A DNA stretch of 49,316 bases from Planctomycetota bacterium. GTDB lineage: Bacteria > Planctomycetota > B15-G4. Location of the stretch: contig JACKHP010000032.1 in NCBI GenBank assembly GCA_020638905.1, positions 1-49,316 on the forward strand. The letters run 5' to 3'. This document shows positions 16,466-24,985 of this stretch, in pieces (position 1 is the stretch's first letter; each line of letters starts with the position of its first letter). The position numbers and the translations under genes are program-made. The notes under the pieces are model-generated. The model saw only the letters and a program-made list of their open reading frames with translations, was not told where the DNA came from and searched no databases.

Positions 16466-18369
16466 GACCCGCCTCGCAGGTGTTCGTCGAGCAGCCGCGC
16501 GGCCACGCCGATCAGGTCGCTCTCGGTCACGATGCCGACCAGGCGATCGTCCTCGACCACGGGCAGGCAACCCACCCTGCGGTCGCGCATGAGCGCGATG
16601 GCGTCGAGGGTCGGCGTGCTCGGCGCGACCGTGACCGGGTCGCGCTTCATCACGTCGGCGACCGAGACGGACTCGCCCGGGACCTGCCCGCGCGCCAGCA
16701 GGCGCAGCAGCGCTCGGCTGCTCAGCAGTCCCACGCAGCGACCCTTCTCGTCCTCGACCGGGACGTGGCGCACGTGTTCCCAGTCCATCAGGTTGGCGGC
16801 CAGGTCGACGAGGTCCTCGGGCCGCACGGTGAAGAGGTCGGTGGACATGAACTGGCCGACGGTGCGGTAGCTGTCGCGCCACACGTCGACCTCAGTCAGC
16901 TCCTCGAGCCCGGCCAGCGTCCACTCGTGCACGGGCTTGCCGTCGAAGCCGCGCGCGAGCATGCCGCGCGTGATCGCCCGGTGCCGGATGTCGACCGAGC
17001 GGTCGCCGCCCATCGAGCGCAGCGACGAGCGCACCCACTGCGAGCCGGTGTGGTTGTGCGCCACGCGCTCGCGCACGACGCCCAGGTAGCGCTCGACGTC
17101 GGCCATGTCGATGCCGGCACGCTCGAGCCCCTGGTGGGCGAGCGGCAGCAGCTTGTCGAGGATGAGACGCTGGGCTGGCATGACCTCGCCGTCCACCCAG
17201 GCCATCTGCGCCTTCAGGCCCAGTCGGGCGGCAGCGAAGAAGTTGTTGCGCGCGTCCTCGAACTCCATGCGGTCGCGGACGTGTCCGTACTCTTCGACAC
17301 AACCCGACATCAGACCGTAGTAGAAAGCCGCGTTGGCCACCTCGTCGAGGATCGTGGGCCCCGCCGGCAGGACGCGGTTCTCGATGCGCAGGTGCGGCCC
17401 CACCGTGCCGTAGCAGACCCGGTTCCAGCGGTAGACCGTGCCGTTGTGGAGGCACAGCGCGGTGAGCCGGGGGATCTCGCCGCGGTCGAGCACGGCCATC
17501 GGGTCTTCTTCGGGCTCGGTCACGAACAGCACCCGGAAGCGGGCGATGTTCTCGCGGTAGACCTCGGCCGGCGACGAGCGCACCCAGGCGTCGCCGAAGC
17601 TCACCCGCGGACGGGCCGCGCGCTTCATCTCGAGCTCGGTGCGCGCGTCGACCGAGTGCTGGAAGAGCGCCACGCGCGTCTCGTGCCACAGCACGCGACC
17701 CATGAGCACGGGCGAGTTGACGGCCGCGGCCATGACCGGCCCGGTGATCGCCTGCGCCATGTTGTAGAGCTTGGCGAACTCCTTCGGTCCGACCTGGAAG
17801 TGGACCTGGAAGCTCGTGTTGCACGACTCGAGCATCACGTTGTCGTGGCTGACCTGCAGTTCGTCGTCGCCTTTGATCTGCACGTGGAAGAGGCCGCCGC
17901 GGGCCTCGCGCGTCGCGCGGTCGATGTCGTGATAGCGCGGCTTGGGCGTCATGTTGTCGAGCCCGAGGTCGCACTTGCGCAGCGTGGGCAGGATGCCGGT
18001 CAGCAGCACCCGCGCGTGCACGTGACGCGCCGCCTCGTCGGCCTTGCGCACGAGCCCGGTCAGCTCGTCCTCCATCTCGGACAGGCAGCGTCCGCCGAAC
18101 GAGCGCGGGCGCGTGTTGGCCTCGACGTTGAACAGCGCCAGCTCGTGCACGAGCTGGGGGTCGTCGGCCCGGGCCAGGACGGCCTCGGCCACCGGCGCCG
18201 GCTGCATCGAGGCGTCGACCAGGAACATCTCCTGCTCGGCGCCGATGCGGCGCACACCGGACTCGAAGACGTCTTCGTCGAGCATGCGCTCGAAGGCGTG
18301 CAGGTCGCCCAGCAGCGCCTTCATGTAGCGGCGGCGGAGGGCGTCGTCGGGGCGGGTCGTCTCGGTCAT
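16462..18369 (-). CDS. GCS2-type carboxylate-amine ligase fused to tandem CBS domains
   Basis: 635 residues. The N-terminal ~480 residues match the glutamate-cysteine ligase type 2 (YbdK-like) family: IGAEQEMFLVD near residue 42, FNVEANTRP, DNMTPKPRYHDID, QVSHDNVMLESCNTSFQVHFQVG and PHLRIENRVLPAGPT. The family joins a carboxylate (typically the glutamate gamma-carboxyl) to an amine with ATP. From about residue 500 there are two CBS domains (VGQFMSTDLFTV... and VADVMKRDPVTV..., each ending in a D/R-hydrophobic strand), forming a Bateman module that often binds adenosine nucleotides. Allosteric control by energy charge is therefore an inference. The start at 18369 (MTETTRPDD) is chosen over 18435. 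It is the first gene of the operon and divergent from ggt. Confidence 0.88.
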   Translation of the reverse strand: MTETTRPDDALRRRYMKALLGDLHAFERMLDEDVFESGVRRIGAEQEMFLVDASMQPAPVAEAVLARADDPQLVHELALFNVEANTRPRSFGGRCLSEMEDELTGLVRKADEAARHVHARVLLTGILPTLRKCDLGLDNMTPKPRYHDIDRATREARGGLFHVQIKGDDELQVSHDNVMLESCNTSFQVHFQVGPKEFAKLYNMAQAITGPVMAAAVNSPVLMGRVLWHETRVALFQHSVDARTELEMKRAARPRVSFGDAWVRSSPAEVYRENIARFRVLFVTEPEEDPMAVLDRGEIPRLTALCLHNGTVYRWNRVCYGTVGPHLRIENRVLPAGPTILDEVANAAFYYGLMSGCVEEYGHVRDRMEFEDARNNFFAAARLGLKAQMAWVDGEVMPAQRLILDKLLPLAHQGLERAGIDMADVERYLGVVRERVAHNHTGSQWVRSSLRSMGGDRSVDIRHRAITRGMLARGFDGKPVHEWTLAGLEELTEVDVWRDSYRTVGQFMSTDLFTVRPEDLVDLAANLMDWEHVRHVPVEDEKGRCVGLLSSRALLRLLARGQVPGESVSVADVMKRDPVTVAPSTPTLDAIALMRDRRVGCLPVVEDDRLVGIVTESDLIGVAARLLDEHLRGGS

Positions 18370-18425
18370 GCGCCGGGGATGTTCGGGGGACCATCCGGGG
18401 CGCTCGCGGCGTCGCCCGTCGCGGG

Positions 18426-18431
18426 AAGATA
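18426..18431 (-). promoter_or_regulatory. candidate -10 box for the GCS2-CBS operon
   Basis: GG-TATCTT-CCCGC on the minus strand, 56 bases before the ATG at 18369. The core GGTATCTTC is identical to that before the ATP-grasp gene at 30833. Confidence 0.38.
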
Positions 18432-18467
18432 CCACGCCGAGCGGGACGGCCGCCGGGCGACGGCCGG

Positions 18468-18497
18468 CTGACCGCGCGGGGGGCGATCCGCTATGGT
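18468..18497 (+). promoter_or_regulatory. candidate ggt promoter giving a leaderless mRNA
   Basis: CTGACC (18468-18473) and TATGGT (18492-18497) are 18 bases apart. The -10 ends only 6 bases before the ATG at 18504, so transcription should start at or beside the start codon. Confidence 0.4.
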
Positions 18498-18503
18498 GCG
18501 CGC

Positions 18504-20279
18504 ATGGGAGCGATCGCCGTCCGTCCGCCGCGCGCGCTGCTGCCGGGTCTCCTGGCGCTGGTCGTGCTGCTCGCCGGTTCCGGGTGTGCGTCGGCTCCCG
18601 TCGACCGCTCGGCGGCGGTGCGGCTCGAACACGCCACGACCACCGACGGCGGTGCGGTGGCGTGCGTCGACCGCTCGGCGGCGCGGGTCGGGGCGTCGAT
18701 CCTGGCGCGCGGCGGCAACGCGATCGACGCGGCCGTGGCGACCGCCTTCGCGCTGGCCGTGACCTGGCCTCCCGCCGGCAACCTGGGTGGCGGCGGCATG
18801 CTGCTGCTGCAGCGTGCAGACGGACGCTCCGAAGCCATCGACTTCCGCGAGACGGCCCCCGCCGGCAGCACGCCCGACCTGTTCCTCGACACCGACGGCC
18901 GCTACGACCCGTCCCTCGCGGAGGCGCCCTACCGCGCCATCGGCGTGCCTGGTACGCCGGCCGGCCTGTACCTCGCGCACGAGCTCCACGGCCGGCTGCC
19001 GTGGGCCGAGCTGGTGGAACCCGCGCGCCGGCTGGCGGCCGACGGCTTCCTGGTCGACGAGACCCTGGCCGACTGGTTCGCCGCCTTCGCCACCGAGCTC
19101 GCGGCCATCCCGTCGACCGCGGCGGTCTTCCTCGACGACCACGGACACACGCCCGTCGCCGGTTCGTTGCTGCGGCAGCCCGAGCTCGCCGAGACCCTGG
19201 CGCTGCTGCGCGACGTCGGTCCGGACGCCTTCTATCGCGGACCGGTGGCGCGCGCCCTCGCCCGCGCGGTCACGTCCGGCGGCGGACGCATGACGACCGA
19301 CGACCTCGCGGCGTACCGCGCCGTCCGGCGCGTGCCGCTGCGCACGCGCTTCGCGGGCGCCACGGTGCTCGGCATGCCGCCACCCAGCTCCGGCGGACTC
19401 GCCGTAGCGCAGATCCTGGGACAGCTCGGGCGCCTGCACTGGCGCGACACCCGGCCCGGCTCGGCCGACGCGCTGCACCTGCTCGTCGAGTCCGAGCGGC
19501 GCGCCTTCGCCGACCGCGCGCGTTGGCTGGGCGATCCCGACCAGGGTTCGGTGCCGCTCGACGCGCTGCTCTCCGACGAGCACCTCGACGCGCTCGCGGC
19601 GGGCGTCGACCCCGAACACGCCAGCGACAGCCACGCCTTCGGTCCGCCGGTGACCGAGCTGGACGAGCCGAAGCAGACCACGCACGTCTCGGTGCTCGAC
19701 GCCGAGGGCAACGCGGTGGCGATGACCGTCACGCTCGAGGAGGCCTTCGGCTGCAAGGTCGTGGCCGCCGGGACGGGCGTGCTGCTCAACGACGAGCTGC
19801 GCGACTTCAACCGCGTCCCCGGACGCAGCACGCCCGCGGGGCTGATCGGGACGGCGGCCAACCTGGCCGCGCCCGGCAAGCGTCCGCTCACGTCGATGAC
19901 GCCCACGATCGTGCTGCGCGACGACAGGGTCGCGCTCGTCACCGGCAGTCCCGGCGGACGCACGATCATCTCGACCGTGGCGCAGATCGTGCTCGCCGTG
20001 ATCGGACGCAGGACGCCGCTCGAGGACGCCGTCCCCGCGCCGCGCCTGCACCACCAGTGGTTCCCCGACCGCATCGACCTCGAGCCGGGGCGCTTCCCGT
20101 CCGACGTCGTCGACGCGCTCGTCGCGCGCGGCCACGTGGTGCGCGAGAACGACGCCGCGCCCCCGCCGCTGCACGGCAGCCAGGGCGCCGCGCACTCGAT
20201 CGCCGTCGACGCGAGCGGACGCGTGCACGCCGTGGGCGATCCGCGCCGCGACGGCTGGGTGGGCGTGATCGACCGCTGA
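18504..20279 (+). CDS. ggt: gamma-glutamyltransferase (periplasmic lipoprotein form)
   Basis: 591 residues, the usual size, with a lipobox AGSGC at the end of the signal sequence, so probably anchored in the envelope. Family motifs: GGNAIDAAVATAFAL near residue 72, NLGGGGML, FRETAP, PPSSGG near 293, and KQTTHVSV. The first Thr of TTH (residue ~392) should be the autoprocessing site and nucleophile of the small subunit. PLTSMTPTIV and GSPGG follow, as expected for substrate binding. It transfers or hydrolyses gamma-glutamyl groups of glutathione-like compounds. Divergent with the GCS2-CBS ligase, so the two ends of a gamma-glutamyl cycle share one 134-base control region. Confidence 0.93.
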   Translation: MGAIAVRPPRALLPGLLALVVLLAGSGCASAPVDRSAAVRLEHATTTDGGAVACVDRSAARVGASILARGGNAIDAAVATAFALAVTWPPAGNLGGGGMLLLQRADGRSEAIDFRETAPAGSTPDLFLDTDGRYDPSLAEAPYRAIGVPGTPAGLYLAHELHGRLPWAELVEPARRLAADGFLVDETLADWFAAFATELAAIPSTAAVFLDDHGHTPVAGSLLRQPELAETLALLRDVGPDAFYRGPVARALARAVTSGGGRMTTDDLAAYRAVRRVPLRTRFAGATVLGMPPPSSGGLAVAQILGQLGRLHWRDTRPGSADALHLLVESERRAFADRARWLGDPDQGSVPLDALLSDEHLDALAAGVDPEHASDSHAFGPPVTELDEPKQTTHVSVLDAEGNAVAMTVTLEEAFGCKVVAAGTGVLLNDELRDFNRVPGRSTPAGLIGTAANLAAPGKRPLTSMTPTIVLRDDRVALVTGSPGGRTIISTVAQIVLAVIGRRTPLEDAVPAPRLHHQWFPDRIDLEPGRFPSDVVDALVARGHVVRENDAAPPPLHGSQGAAHSIAVDASGRVHAVGDPRRDGWVGVIDR

Positions 20280-20287
20280 CGGGCGGC

Positions 20288-20611
20288 TCAGTCTTGCAGG
20301 CGCGCACTGCAACGCTCGCAGAAGCGCGGGCGCCTGAGACCGGCAGGCGACAGGCGCTCACCGCACGACGGGCAGCGCAGGATGCGCAGCGCGAGGAGCC
20401 TCGTCGCAATCGCCGTGGCGAACATCGATCCGAACACCACGAACAGCGGGATCCCGTGCGGGTCCACGGCGAGGTCCGTCACGGCGAGAGCGACGAAGAC
20501 CCCGAGCCCGACGAGCCGGATGCGGCGGTTCCGTCGCCACACGACGTCGAAGGCTGCGCAGACGTCGCGAGGCTCGCGCGGTGCGGAGTCGATCGGTTCC
20601 GGTGATGGCAT
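20288..20611 (-). CDS. small membrane protein with C-terminal zinc ribbon
   Basis: 107 residues from an ATG. Two hydrophobic segments (LVGLGVFVALAVTDLAV and FVVFGSMFATAIATRLLAL) are followed by a four-cysteine zinc ribbon, CPSCGERL then CERCSARL. This is a common layout for small uncharacterised bacterial membrane proteins. Codon pattern and the regular Cys pairs make it likely to be real. It converges on ggt with 8 bases between stops. No function can be given. Confidence 0.65.
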   Translation of the reverse strand: MPSPEPIDSAPREPRDVCAAFDVVWRRNRRIRLVGLGVFVALAVTDLAVDPHGIPLFVVFGSMFATAIATRLLALRILRCPSCGERLSPAGLRRPRFCERCSARLQD

Positions 20612-20832
20612 CGTCGATGGCCCTGCACGAGGAGAGGGACCAGAGCACTGGGATGAGGTGCGCGGCCCGCTCCATCTTCCGTCTTCCGGCAGAGGACCGC
20701 ATCCCTTCGCACGAGGTCATGCGCCGTCGGGCGCCGCGAGCGGTCAGGGTCGCCGATCGACGATCGCCTCGGCCTGGACGGTCACGCCTCGGCGTCCATG
20801 CGACGCCCACGCCGCCCACCGCCCCGCGATCG

Positions 20833-21951
20833 TCAGCGATCCTTCAGGATGGCCTCGATGCGCTCGCCCACGAGATGTCCCACGCGCGCGCCGGCCTCGT
20901 CGTCGAGGTGCGTCAGGTCGTGGAAGTCGGCGGCGGCGAACGGGCCGATCTCGTCCAGCCACATGACCTGCACGCCGTCGAGGGCGTCGAGCTCGCGCAG
21001 GAACGCGTGCGCCTCCTCGCGCGTCTCGGGCCGGTAGAGCGGCACCATCGAAGGGTGCACCGGAGCCTCGACGACGATCACCTGCGCGCCCGCCGCGAGG
21101 TACTCGTCGATGGCCGTGCGCAGCAACGCCATGCGCACGGCGACGTGCGGCCCGCGCGTGATGCTCAGGCACTGCTTGAGCTGGGCGTTCACGGTGCGCC
21201 CGTCGAGCTGCGGGTTCTCGGCCAGCAGCTTCGGGACGAACGTCGCGAAGGCCAGTGGGAGCGGCGCCTCGCCCTCGAGCTGGAACGGCGAGTCCTCGAT
21301 GGACGGCGCACGCGACGAGAGCACGCCGGCGAAGTGCTCGTACTCGTCGAGGCCCGCCACGTGGAGCACGGCGCGGTAGCGGTACGCGGGGAAGAGCGCA
21401 CCCAGGGTGAGTCCCAGCACGAGGTCGCGGTGCGCGAACGCGAAGCCGAGGCCGGCCTCGCGCACCAGGGTCGCGAGGGCGCCCAGGCTCTGCATGGCCG
21501 TCGTCGTGTTGAGCCGGATCGGACGGTGCGTGTCGAACTCGGAGATCGACAGCACGACCACGTCGGGGTGGTACGGCGCCAGCCGGTCGGCCAGTCCGCG
21601 CAGCTCGAACGGCTCGAGCCCGGCGTGGGTGAAGCGCTCGACGAGCGCGCCCTTCAGGTCGAGGCCGACGAAGTCCTTCACGCGCGCGAAGCGGCCGGCG
21701 CGGCTGTTGCCCGCGCACACCACCCGCGGGACGAGCCCCGGGTCGGCGTCGAGCTCGGCGAACGCGAGCTCGTCGCGCGCCAGGCCCGCCTCCAGGAAGA
21801 ACGTCCGGTCGAGCCGCTCGAGCAGCGCGTCCCAGGGCACGATGCGCTGGAACAGGAGCGGGTCGAGCAGCGCCACGATCAGCGTCGCGGCGAGCCCGGC
21901 CCAGGGGAAGCCCGAGCGCGCGTCAGAATTGGAAGTAGATGAACGCGGCAC
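20833..21951 (-). CDS. SGNH-like membrane-anchored O-acetylation partner of the MBOAT
   Basis: 372 residues from the GTG at 21951, which lies inside the 3' end of the MBOAT gene (29-base overlap); another in-frame GTG lies 12 bases upstream and no strong RBS decides. A single N-terminal membrane segment (GLAATLIVALLDPLLF) is followed by VVCAGNSRAGRF near residue 78 (block I Ser) and DFHDLTHLDDEAG near 350 (Asp-x-x-His of the last SGNH block). This pairing with an MBOAT acyltransferase mirrors AlgI with AlgJ/AlgX and DltB with DltD. Those systems pass an acyl group across the membrane onto a polysaccharide or teichoic acid. The acceptor here is unknown. Confidence 0.78.
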   Translation of the reverse strand: MPRSSTSNSDARSGFPWAGLAATLIVALLDPLLFQRIVPWDALLERLDRTFFLEAGLARDELAFAELDADPGLVPRVVCAGNSRAGRFARVKDFVGLDLKGALVERFTHAGLEPFELRGLADRLAPYHPDVVVLSISEFDTHRPIRLNTTTAMQSLGALATLVREAGLGFAFAHRDLVLGLTLGALFPAYRYRAVLHVAGLDEYEHFAGVLSSRAPSIEDSPFQLEGEAPLPLAFATFVPKLLAENPQLDGRTVNAQLKQCLSITRGPHVAVRMALLRTAIDEYLAAGAQVIVVEAPVHPSMVPLYRPETREEAHAFLRELDALDGVQVMWLDEIGPFAAADFHDLTHLDDEAGARVGHLVGERIEAILKDR

Positions 21952-23341
21952 CGTGGTCTTCACCGAGGAGGACGATGGCGTAGACGAGCAGCACGTACAG
22001 CGCCGCACGCAGCGGCGCCGGGAAGCGCAGCACGATCTCGAGGTCGCGCGTGGCCGCCTGGAGCGCCTGCATGAGCGCCAGCGGACCCACGAGCACGAGG
22101 AACGGCTTGATCCACGGCCGGATCGAGGCCAGGTCGAAGCCGCCGAAGAGGCCACCCAGCAGCGTGACGAGCTCGTGCATGTCGTCCGCGCGGAAGATCA
22201 TCCAGCCCAGGCAGGCGAGCTGGAACATGACGACCACGCGCACGCCCCACCACACCGACCGTCCCAGCGACGACTTCGGCGCGATGCGCCCGAGCGACGG
22301 CTCGAGCAGGCGGTGCCCGATGAGCAGCACGCCCTGGTAGACGCCCCAGACCACGAACGTCCACGCCGCGCCGTGCCACAGGCCGCCCAGCAGCATGGTC
22401 AGGAACAGGTTGCGGTACGTGAGCAGCGAGCCGCCGCGGTTGCCGCCGAGCGAGATGTAGAGGTAGTCGCGCAACCAGGTCGAGAGGCTGATGTGCCAGC
22501 GACGCCAGAAGTCCGACGGGTTCTTGGCGATGTAGGGCAGGTCGAAGTTGAGCATCAGCTCGAAGCCGAGCACCCGCGAGACGCCGCGCGCGACGTCGGT
22601 GTAGCCGCTGAAGTCGCAGTAGATCTGCCACGCGAAGGCGTAGGTCCCGAGCGCGATCTGCGAGGCCGTGGCGACGTCGGAGTGGCCGTAGACCATGTCG
22701 ACGAGCGACGACAGGTTGTCGGCCACCACGACCTTCTTGAAGATGCCGGCCAGGATCAGCCAGAAGCCCGAGCCGACCATGCGCCACGTCTGGCTGCGCG
22801 GCTCGAGCACCTGGGGCAGAAGGCGGCTGGCGCGCTCGATGGGTCCCGCGACGAGCTGCGGGAAGAACGACACGAAGAGCGCGAAGTCGAGCAGGTCGTC
22901 GGTGGCGTCGAGCTGCCGGCGGTACACGTCGATCGTGTAGCTGAGCGTCTGGAACGTGTAGAAGCTGATGCCGACCGGCAGCACCACGTCGAGCAGCCAG
23001 GGATGGAAGGTCCAGCCGACCATCTGCCCCAGCTCGGCCAGGCTCGTGGCGAAGAAGTTGAAGTACTTGAAGACGCCCAGCAGACCGAGGTTGCTGACCA
23101 GGCTCACGAGCAGCAGGCGCTTGCGGCGCCGCTCGTCGTCGCTGCGCTGGATCAGCCGCGCGACCTGGTAGTCGATCAGCGTCGAGATCGCGATCAGGCT
23201 CAGGAACTTCCAGTTCCAGGCGCCGTAGAACACGTAGCTCGCCACGAGCAGCATGCGGTTCTGGCCGCGGTGCCGCAGCAGGCCGTAGAGCGCCAGCACG
23301 ACCGCGAAGAAGACCGCGAACTCGAGCGAGTTGAAGACCAT
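21923..23341 (-). CDS. MBOAT-family membrane O-acyltransferase (AlgI-like)
   Basis: 472 residues from the ATG at 23341, giving the familiar MBOAT start MVFNSLEFAVFF; an upstream GTG at 23386 is less likely. About ten hydrophobic segments are visible. Family hallmarks are present: PVGISFYTFQTLSYTIDVYR, FPQLVAGPIER, YCDFSGYTDVARG, FWRRWHISLSTWLRDYLYISLGGNRGG, and LGGLWHGAAWTF with the catalytic His near residue 325. It should transfer an acyl (often acetyl) group to an extracytoplasmic glycan together with the overlapping SGNH gene. A -10-like TATGCT lies at 23411-23416. Confidence 0.92.
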   Translation of the reverse strand: MVFNSLEFAVFFAVVLALYGLLRHRGQNRMLLVASYVFYGAWNWKFLSLIAISTLIDYQVARLIQRSDDERRRKRLLLVSLVSNLGLLGVFKYFNFFATSLAELGQMVGWTFHPWLLDVVLPVGISFYTFQTLSYTIDVYRRQLDATDDLLDFALFVSFFPQLVAGPIERASRLLPQVLEPRSQTWRMVGSGFWLILAGIFKKVVVADNLSSLVDMVYGHSDVATASQIALGTYAFAWQIYCDFSGYTDVARGVSRVLGFELMLNFDLPYIAKNPSDFWRRWHISLSTWLRDYLYISLGGNRGGSLLTYRNLFLTMLLGGLWHGAAWTFVVWGVYQGVLLIGHRLLEPSLGRIAPKSSLGRSVWWGVRVVVMFQLACLGWMIFRADDMHELVTLLGGLFGGFDLASIRPWIKPFLVLVGPLALMQALQAATRDLEIVLRFPAPLRAALYVLLVYAIVLLGEDHGAAFIYFQF

Positions 23342-23652
23342 GCCGGAGGACGGGCCGTGGAGCGGGTCGGGCGCAGTCCCGCGCACGCCGGCGACGGGAC
23401 GGATCGCGAGAGCATACCCGATGCGCGGACGCCGTTCGCCGTCTCAGCGTCCGCCGAGCGGGGTCGCGGCACGGCTCGGTCCGACCGATCGGGAGGCCCC
23501 GTCCCGAGCCCCGGGGTTCCGAGCGCAAGACTCGCCGGGGCAGCGACCACGACCGGTGCCGGGTCCGACGCATCGGTCTCCGATGCCGTCGCGCAGCGAT
23601 CCTCTGTCGCCGGCCGGGGCCCCGGACGAGGCACACGCGGCCCGCGGGTCCC
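23342..23652. other. intergenic region upstream of the MBOAT gene
   Basis: 311 bases with no credible gene. On the minus strand it contains GGG-TATGCT-CTC (23411-23416), a candidate -10 box about 70 bases before the MBOAT start. Nothing else is recognised. Confidence 0.4.
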
Positions 23653-24873
23653 TCAGCGCGCGAAGACCTTCACACGCTCGCCGACCTTGTCGAGCATGGC
23701 GTGCAGCGTGTCGAAGTCGGGATGCTTCATGCGCACCCAGGCGTTCGCCATGTAGCCGGCCGACACGGGCTGCGTGGGCGTGCCCGGCGCGGGGAACTTG
23801 CTGTCGATGATGTGCTCGCCCCAGTCGTGCTGCAGCTCGTCGACGTTCGCGTAGCCGGCGATCGTGCCGTCGCGATCGGGACGCAGGTTGATCATGCCCG
23901 CCGAGAAGCGCCGCGACGGGCGCTGGTGCGGCTTGCCGTGCACGATCAGGTGCGCCCACTCGAGGTACAGGTCCATGTCGTTGCCGTTGCAGTAGAGGTC
24001 CCACGCGCCGACGCCGGGCGGACGGCAGCCGATCTCGGAGAACTTCAGCCCCTTCGGCCCGTAGAACCACTCCATGTGCGTGGCCGAGGTGCCGATGCCG
24101 AGCTCGGTGATGACCTTGCGTCCGAGCGCCTTGACCTCGTCGTAGCTCGCGGCGTCGACGCGGTTCGTGGCGATGATCTGCGGCGAGATCCAGCGCTCGC
24201 GCATGCCCTCGAGCACGTTCGGGTAGTAGTGGCTCACGAACTCGTGCACCACCTCGCCGTCGAGCGAGAGGGTGTCGTAGAAGCCCTCGTGGCCCTCGAT
24301 GAACTCCTCGACCGCCGTGGGCATGCCGCGGTCGACGCCGGCCTCGACGATGGCGCGCTCGAGTTCCTCGTCGTTCGCGCAGCGGAACGTACCCGCCGCC
24401 CCCGCCGCGTCGCGCGGCTTCAAGATCACCGGGTAGCCGACCTCGCGCACGAAGGCGAGCACCTCCTCGCGCGACTCGGCGCCGGTGGACATGGCGCACG
24501 GCACGTCGGCCGCGCGCAGCACCTCTTTCATGGCCGGCTTGTCGCGGCACAGGAACGCCGTGCGCACCGACGTACCGGGGATGCCGCGCGCCTCGCGCAC
24601 CTTGGCCACCGGCAGGATGTGCGCCTCGACCGAGCACTCGAGCCGGTCGACCCAGCCGCGCGCCTGCACGCGCCGGACCGCGTCGTCGAGCGCCGGGATG
24701 TTCACCACCGACGGCACCTGCTCGTAGGCGCCCATCCACGACTTGAGCTCGTCGTCGAGGAACTCGACGGGACGCTCGCCGATGCCGGTCACGAACGCCC
24801 CCGCCCGGCTGAGGGCGCGCACGAACTCTCGCTGGTTGAACGGGAACGCGGGTTCGACGAAGACCACGTGCAT
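23653..24873 (-). CDS. ATP-grasp carboxylate-amine ligase-like protein A
   Basis: 406 residues from an ATG with AGGAG 7 bases upstream. Motif order is that of the ATP-grasp ligases: N-terminal Rossmann-like half, VILKPRDAAGAAGT (ATP-binding Lys and glycine loop) near residue 150, VEEFIEGHEGFYDT near 190, HMEWFYGPKG near 267 and FSEIGCRPPG near 281 (Mg-binding Glu). The same motifs at nearly the same positions occur in the proteins at 30833 and 32074, so the three are paralogues of almost equal length. Such enzymes activate a carboxylate as an acyl phosphate and join it to an amine, thiol or hydroxyl. It is separated from the main cluster by 6 kb including glgA, and sits on the opposite strand. 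Confidence 0.85.
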   Translation of the reverse strand: MHVVFVEPAFPFNQREFVRALSRAGAFVTGIGERPVEFLDDELKSWMGAYEQVPSVVNIPALDDAVRRVQARGWVDRLECSVEAHILPVAKVREARGIPGTSVRTAFLCRDKPAMKEVLRAADVPCAMSTGAESREEVLAFVREVGYPVILKPRDAAGAAGTFRCANDEELERAIVEAGVDRGMPTAVEEFIEGHEGFYDTLSLDGEVVHEFVSHYYPNVLEGMRERWISPQIIATNRVDAASYDEVKALGRKVITELGIGTSATHMEWFYGPKGLKFSEIGCRPPGVGAWDLYCNGNDMDLYLEWAHLIVHGKPHQRPSRRFSAGMINLRPDRDGTIAGYANVDELQHDWGEHIIDSKFPAPGTPTQPVSAGYMANAWVRMKHPDFDTLHAMLDKVGERVKVFAR

Positions 24874-24907
24874 GGCCGGCTCCTGAAGGGGGTGCGGCGG
24901 TCGGCGC

Positions 24908-24913
24908 ATCGTA
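24908..24913 (-). promoter_or_regulatory. candidate -10 box for ATP-grasp gene A
   Basis: GC-TACGAT-GCGCC on the minus strand, 34 bases before the ATG. The 13-base string GCTACGATGCGCC is identical to the one before purL (41913-41925). Confidence 0.42.
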
Positions 24914-24985
24914 GCGGCCGCGCGACGCGGCGGCGAGCGGCGCGTGGGGGGCGGCGGCGGCGGGATCGGGGGTCGGCGGGTCGGA

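Noticed and set aside
20612..20832. Small gene between the zinc-ribbon and SGNH genes
   Set aside because: Open frames here are shadow-like and have no motif or RBS.
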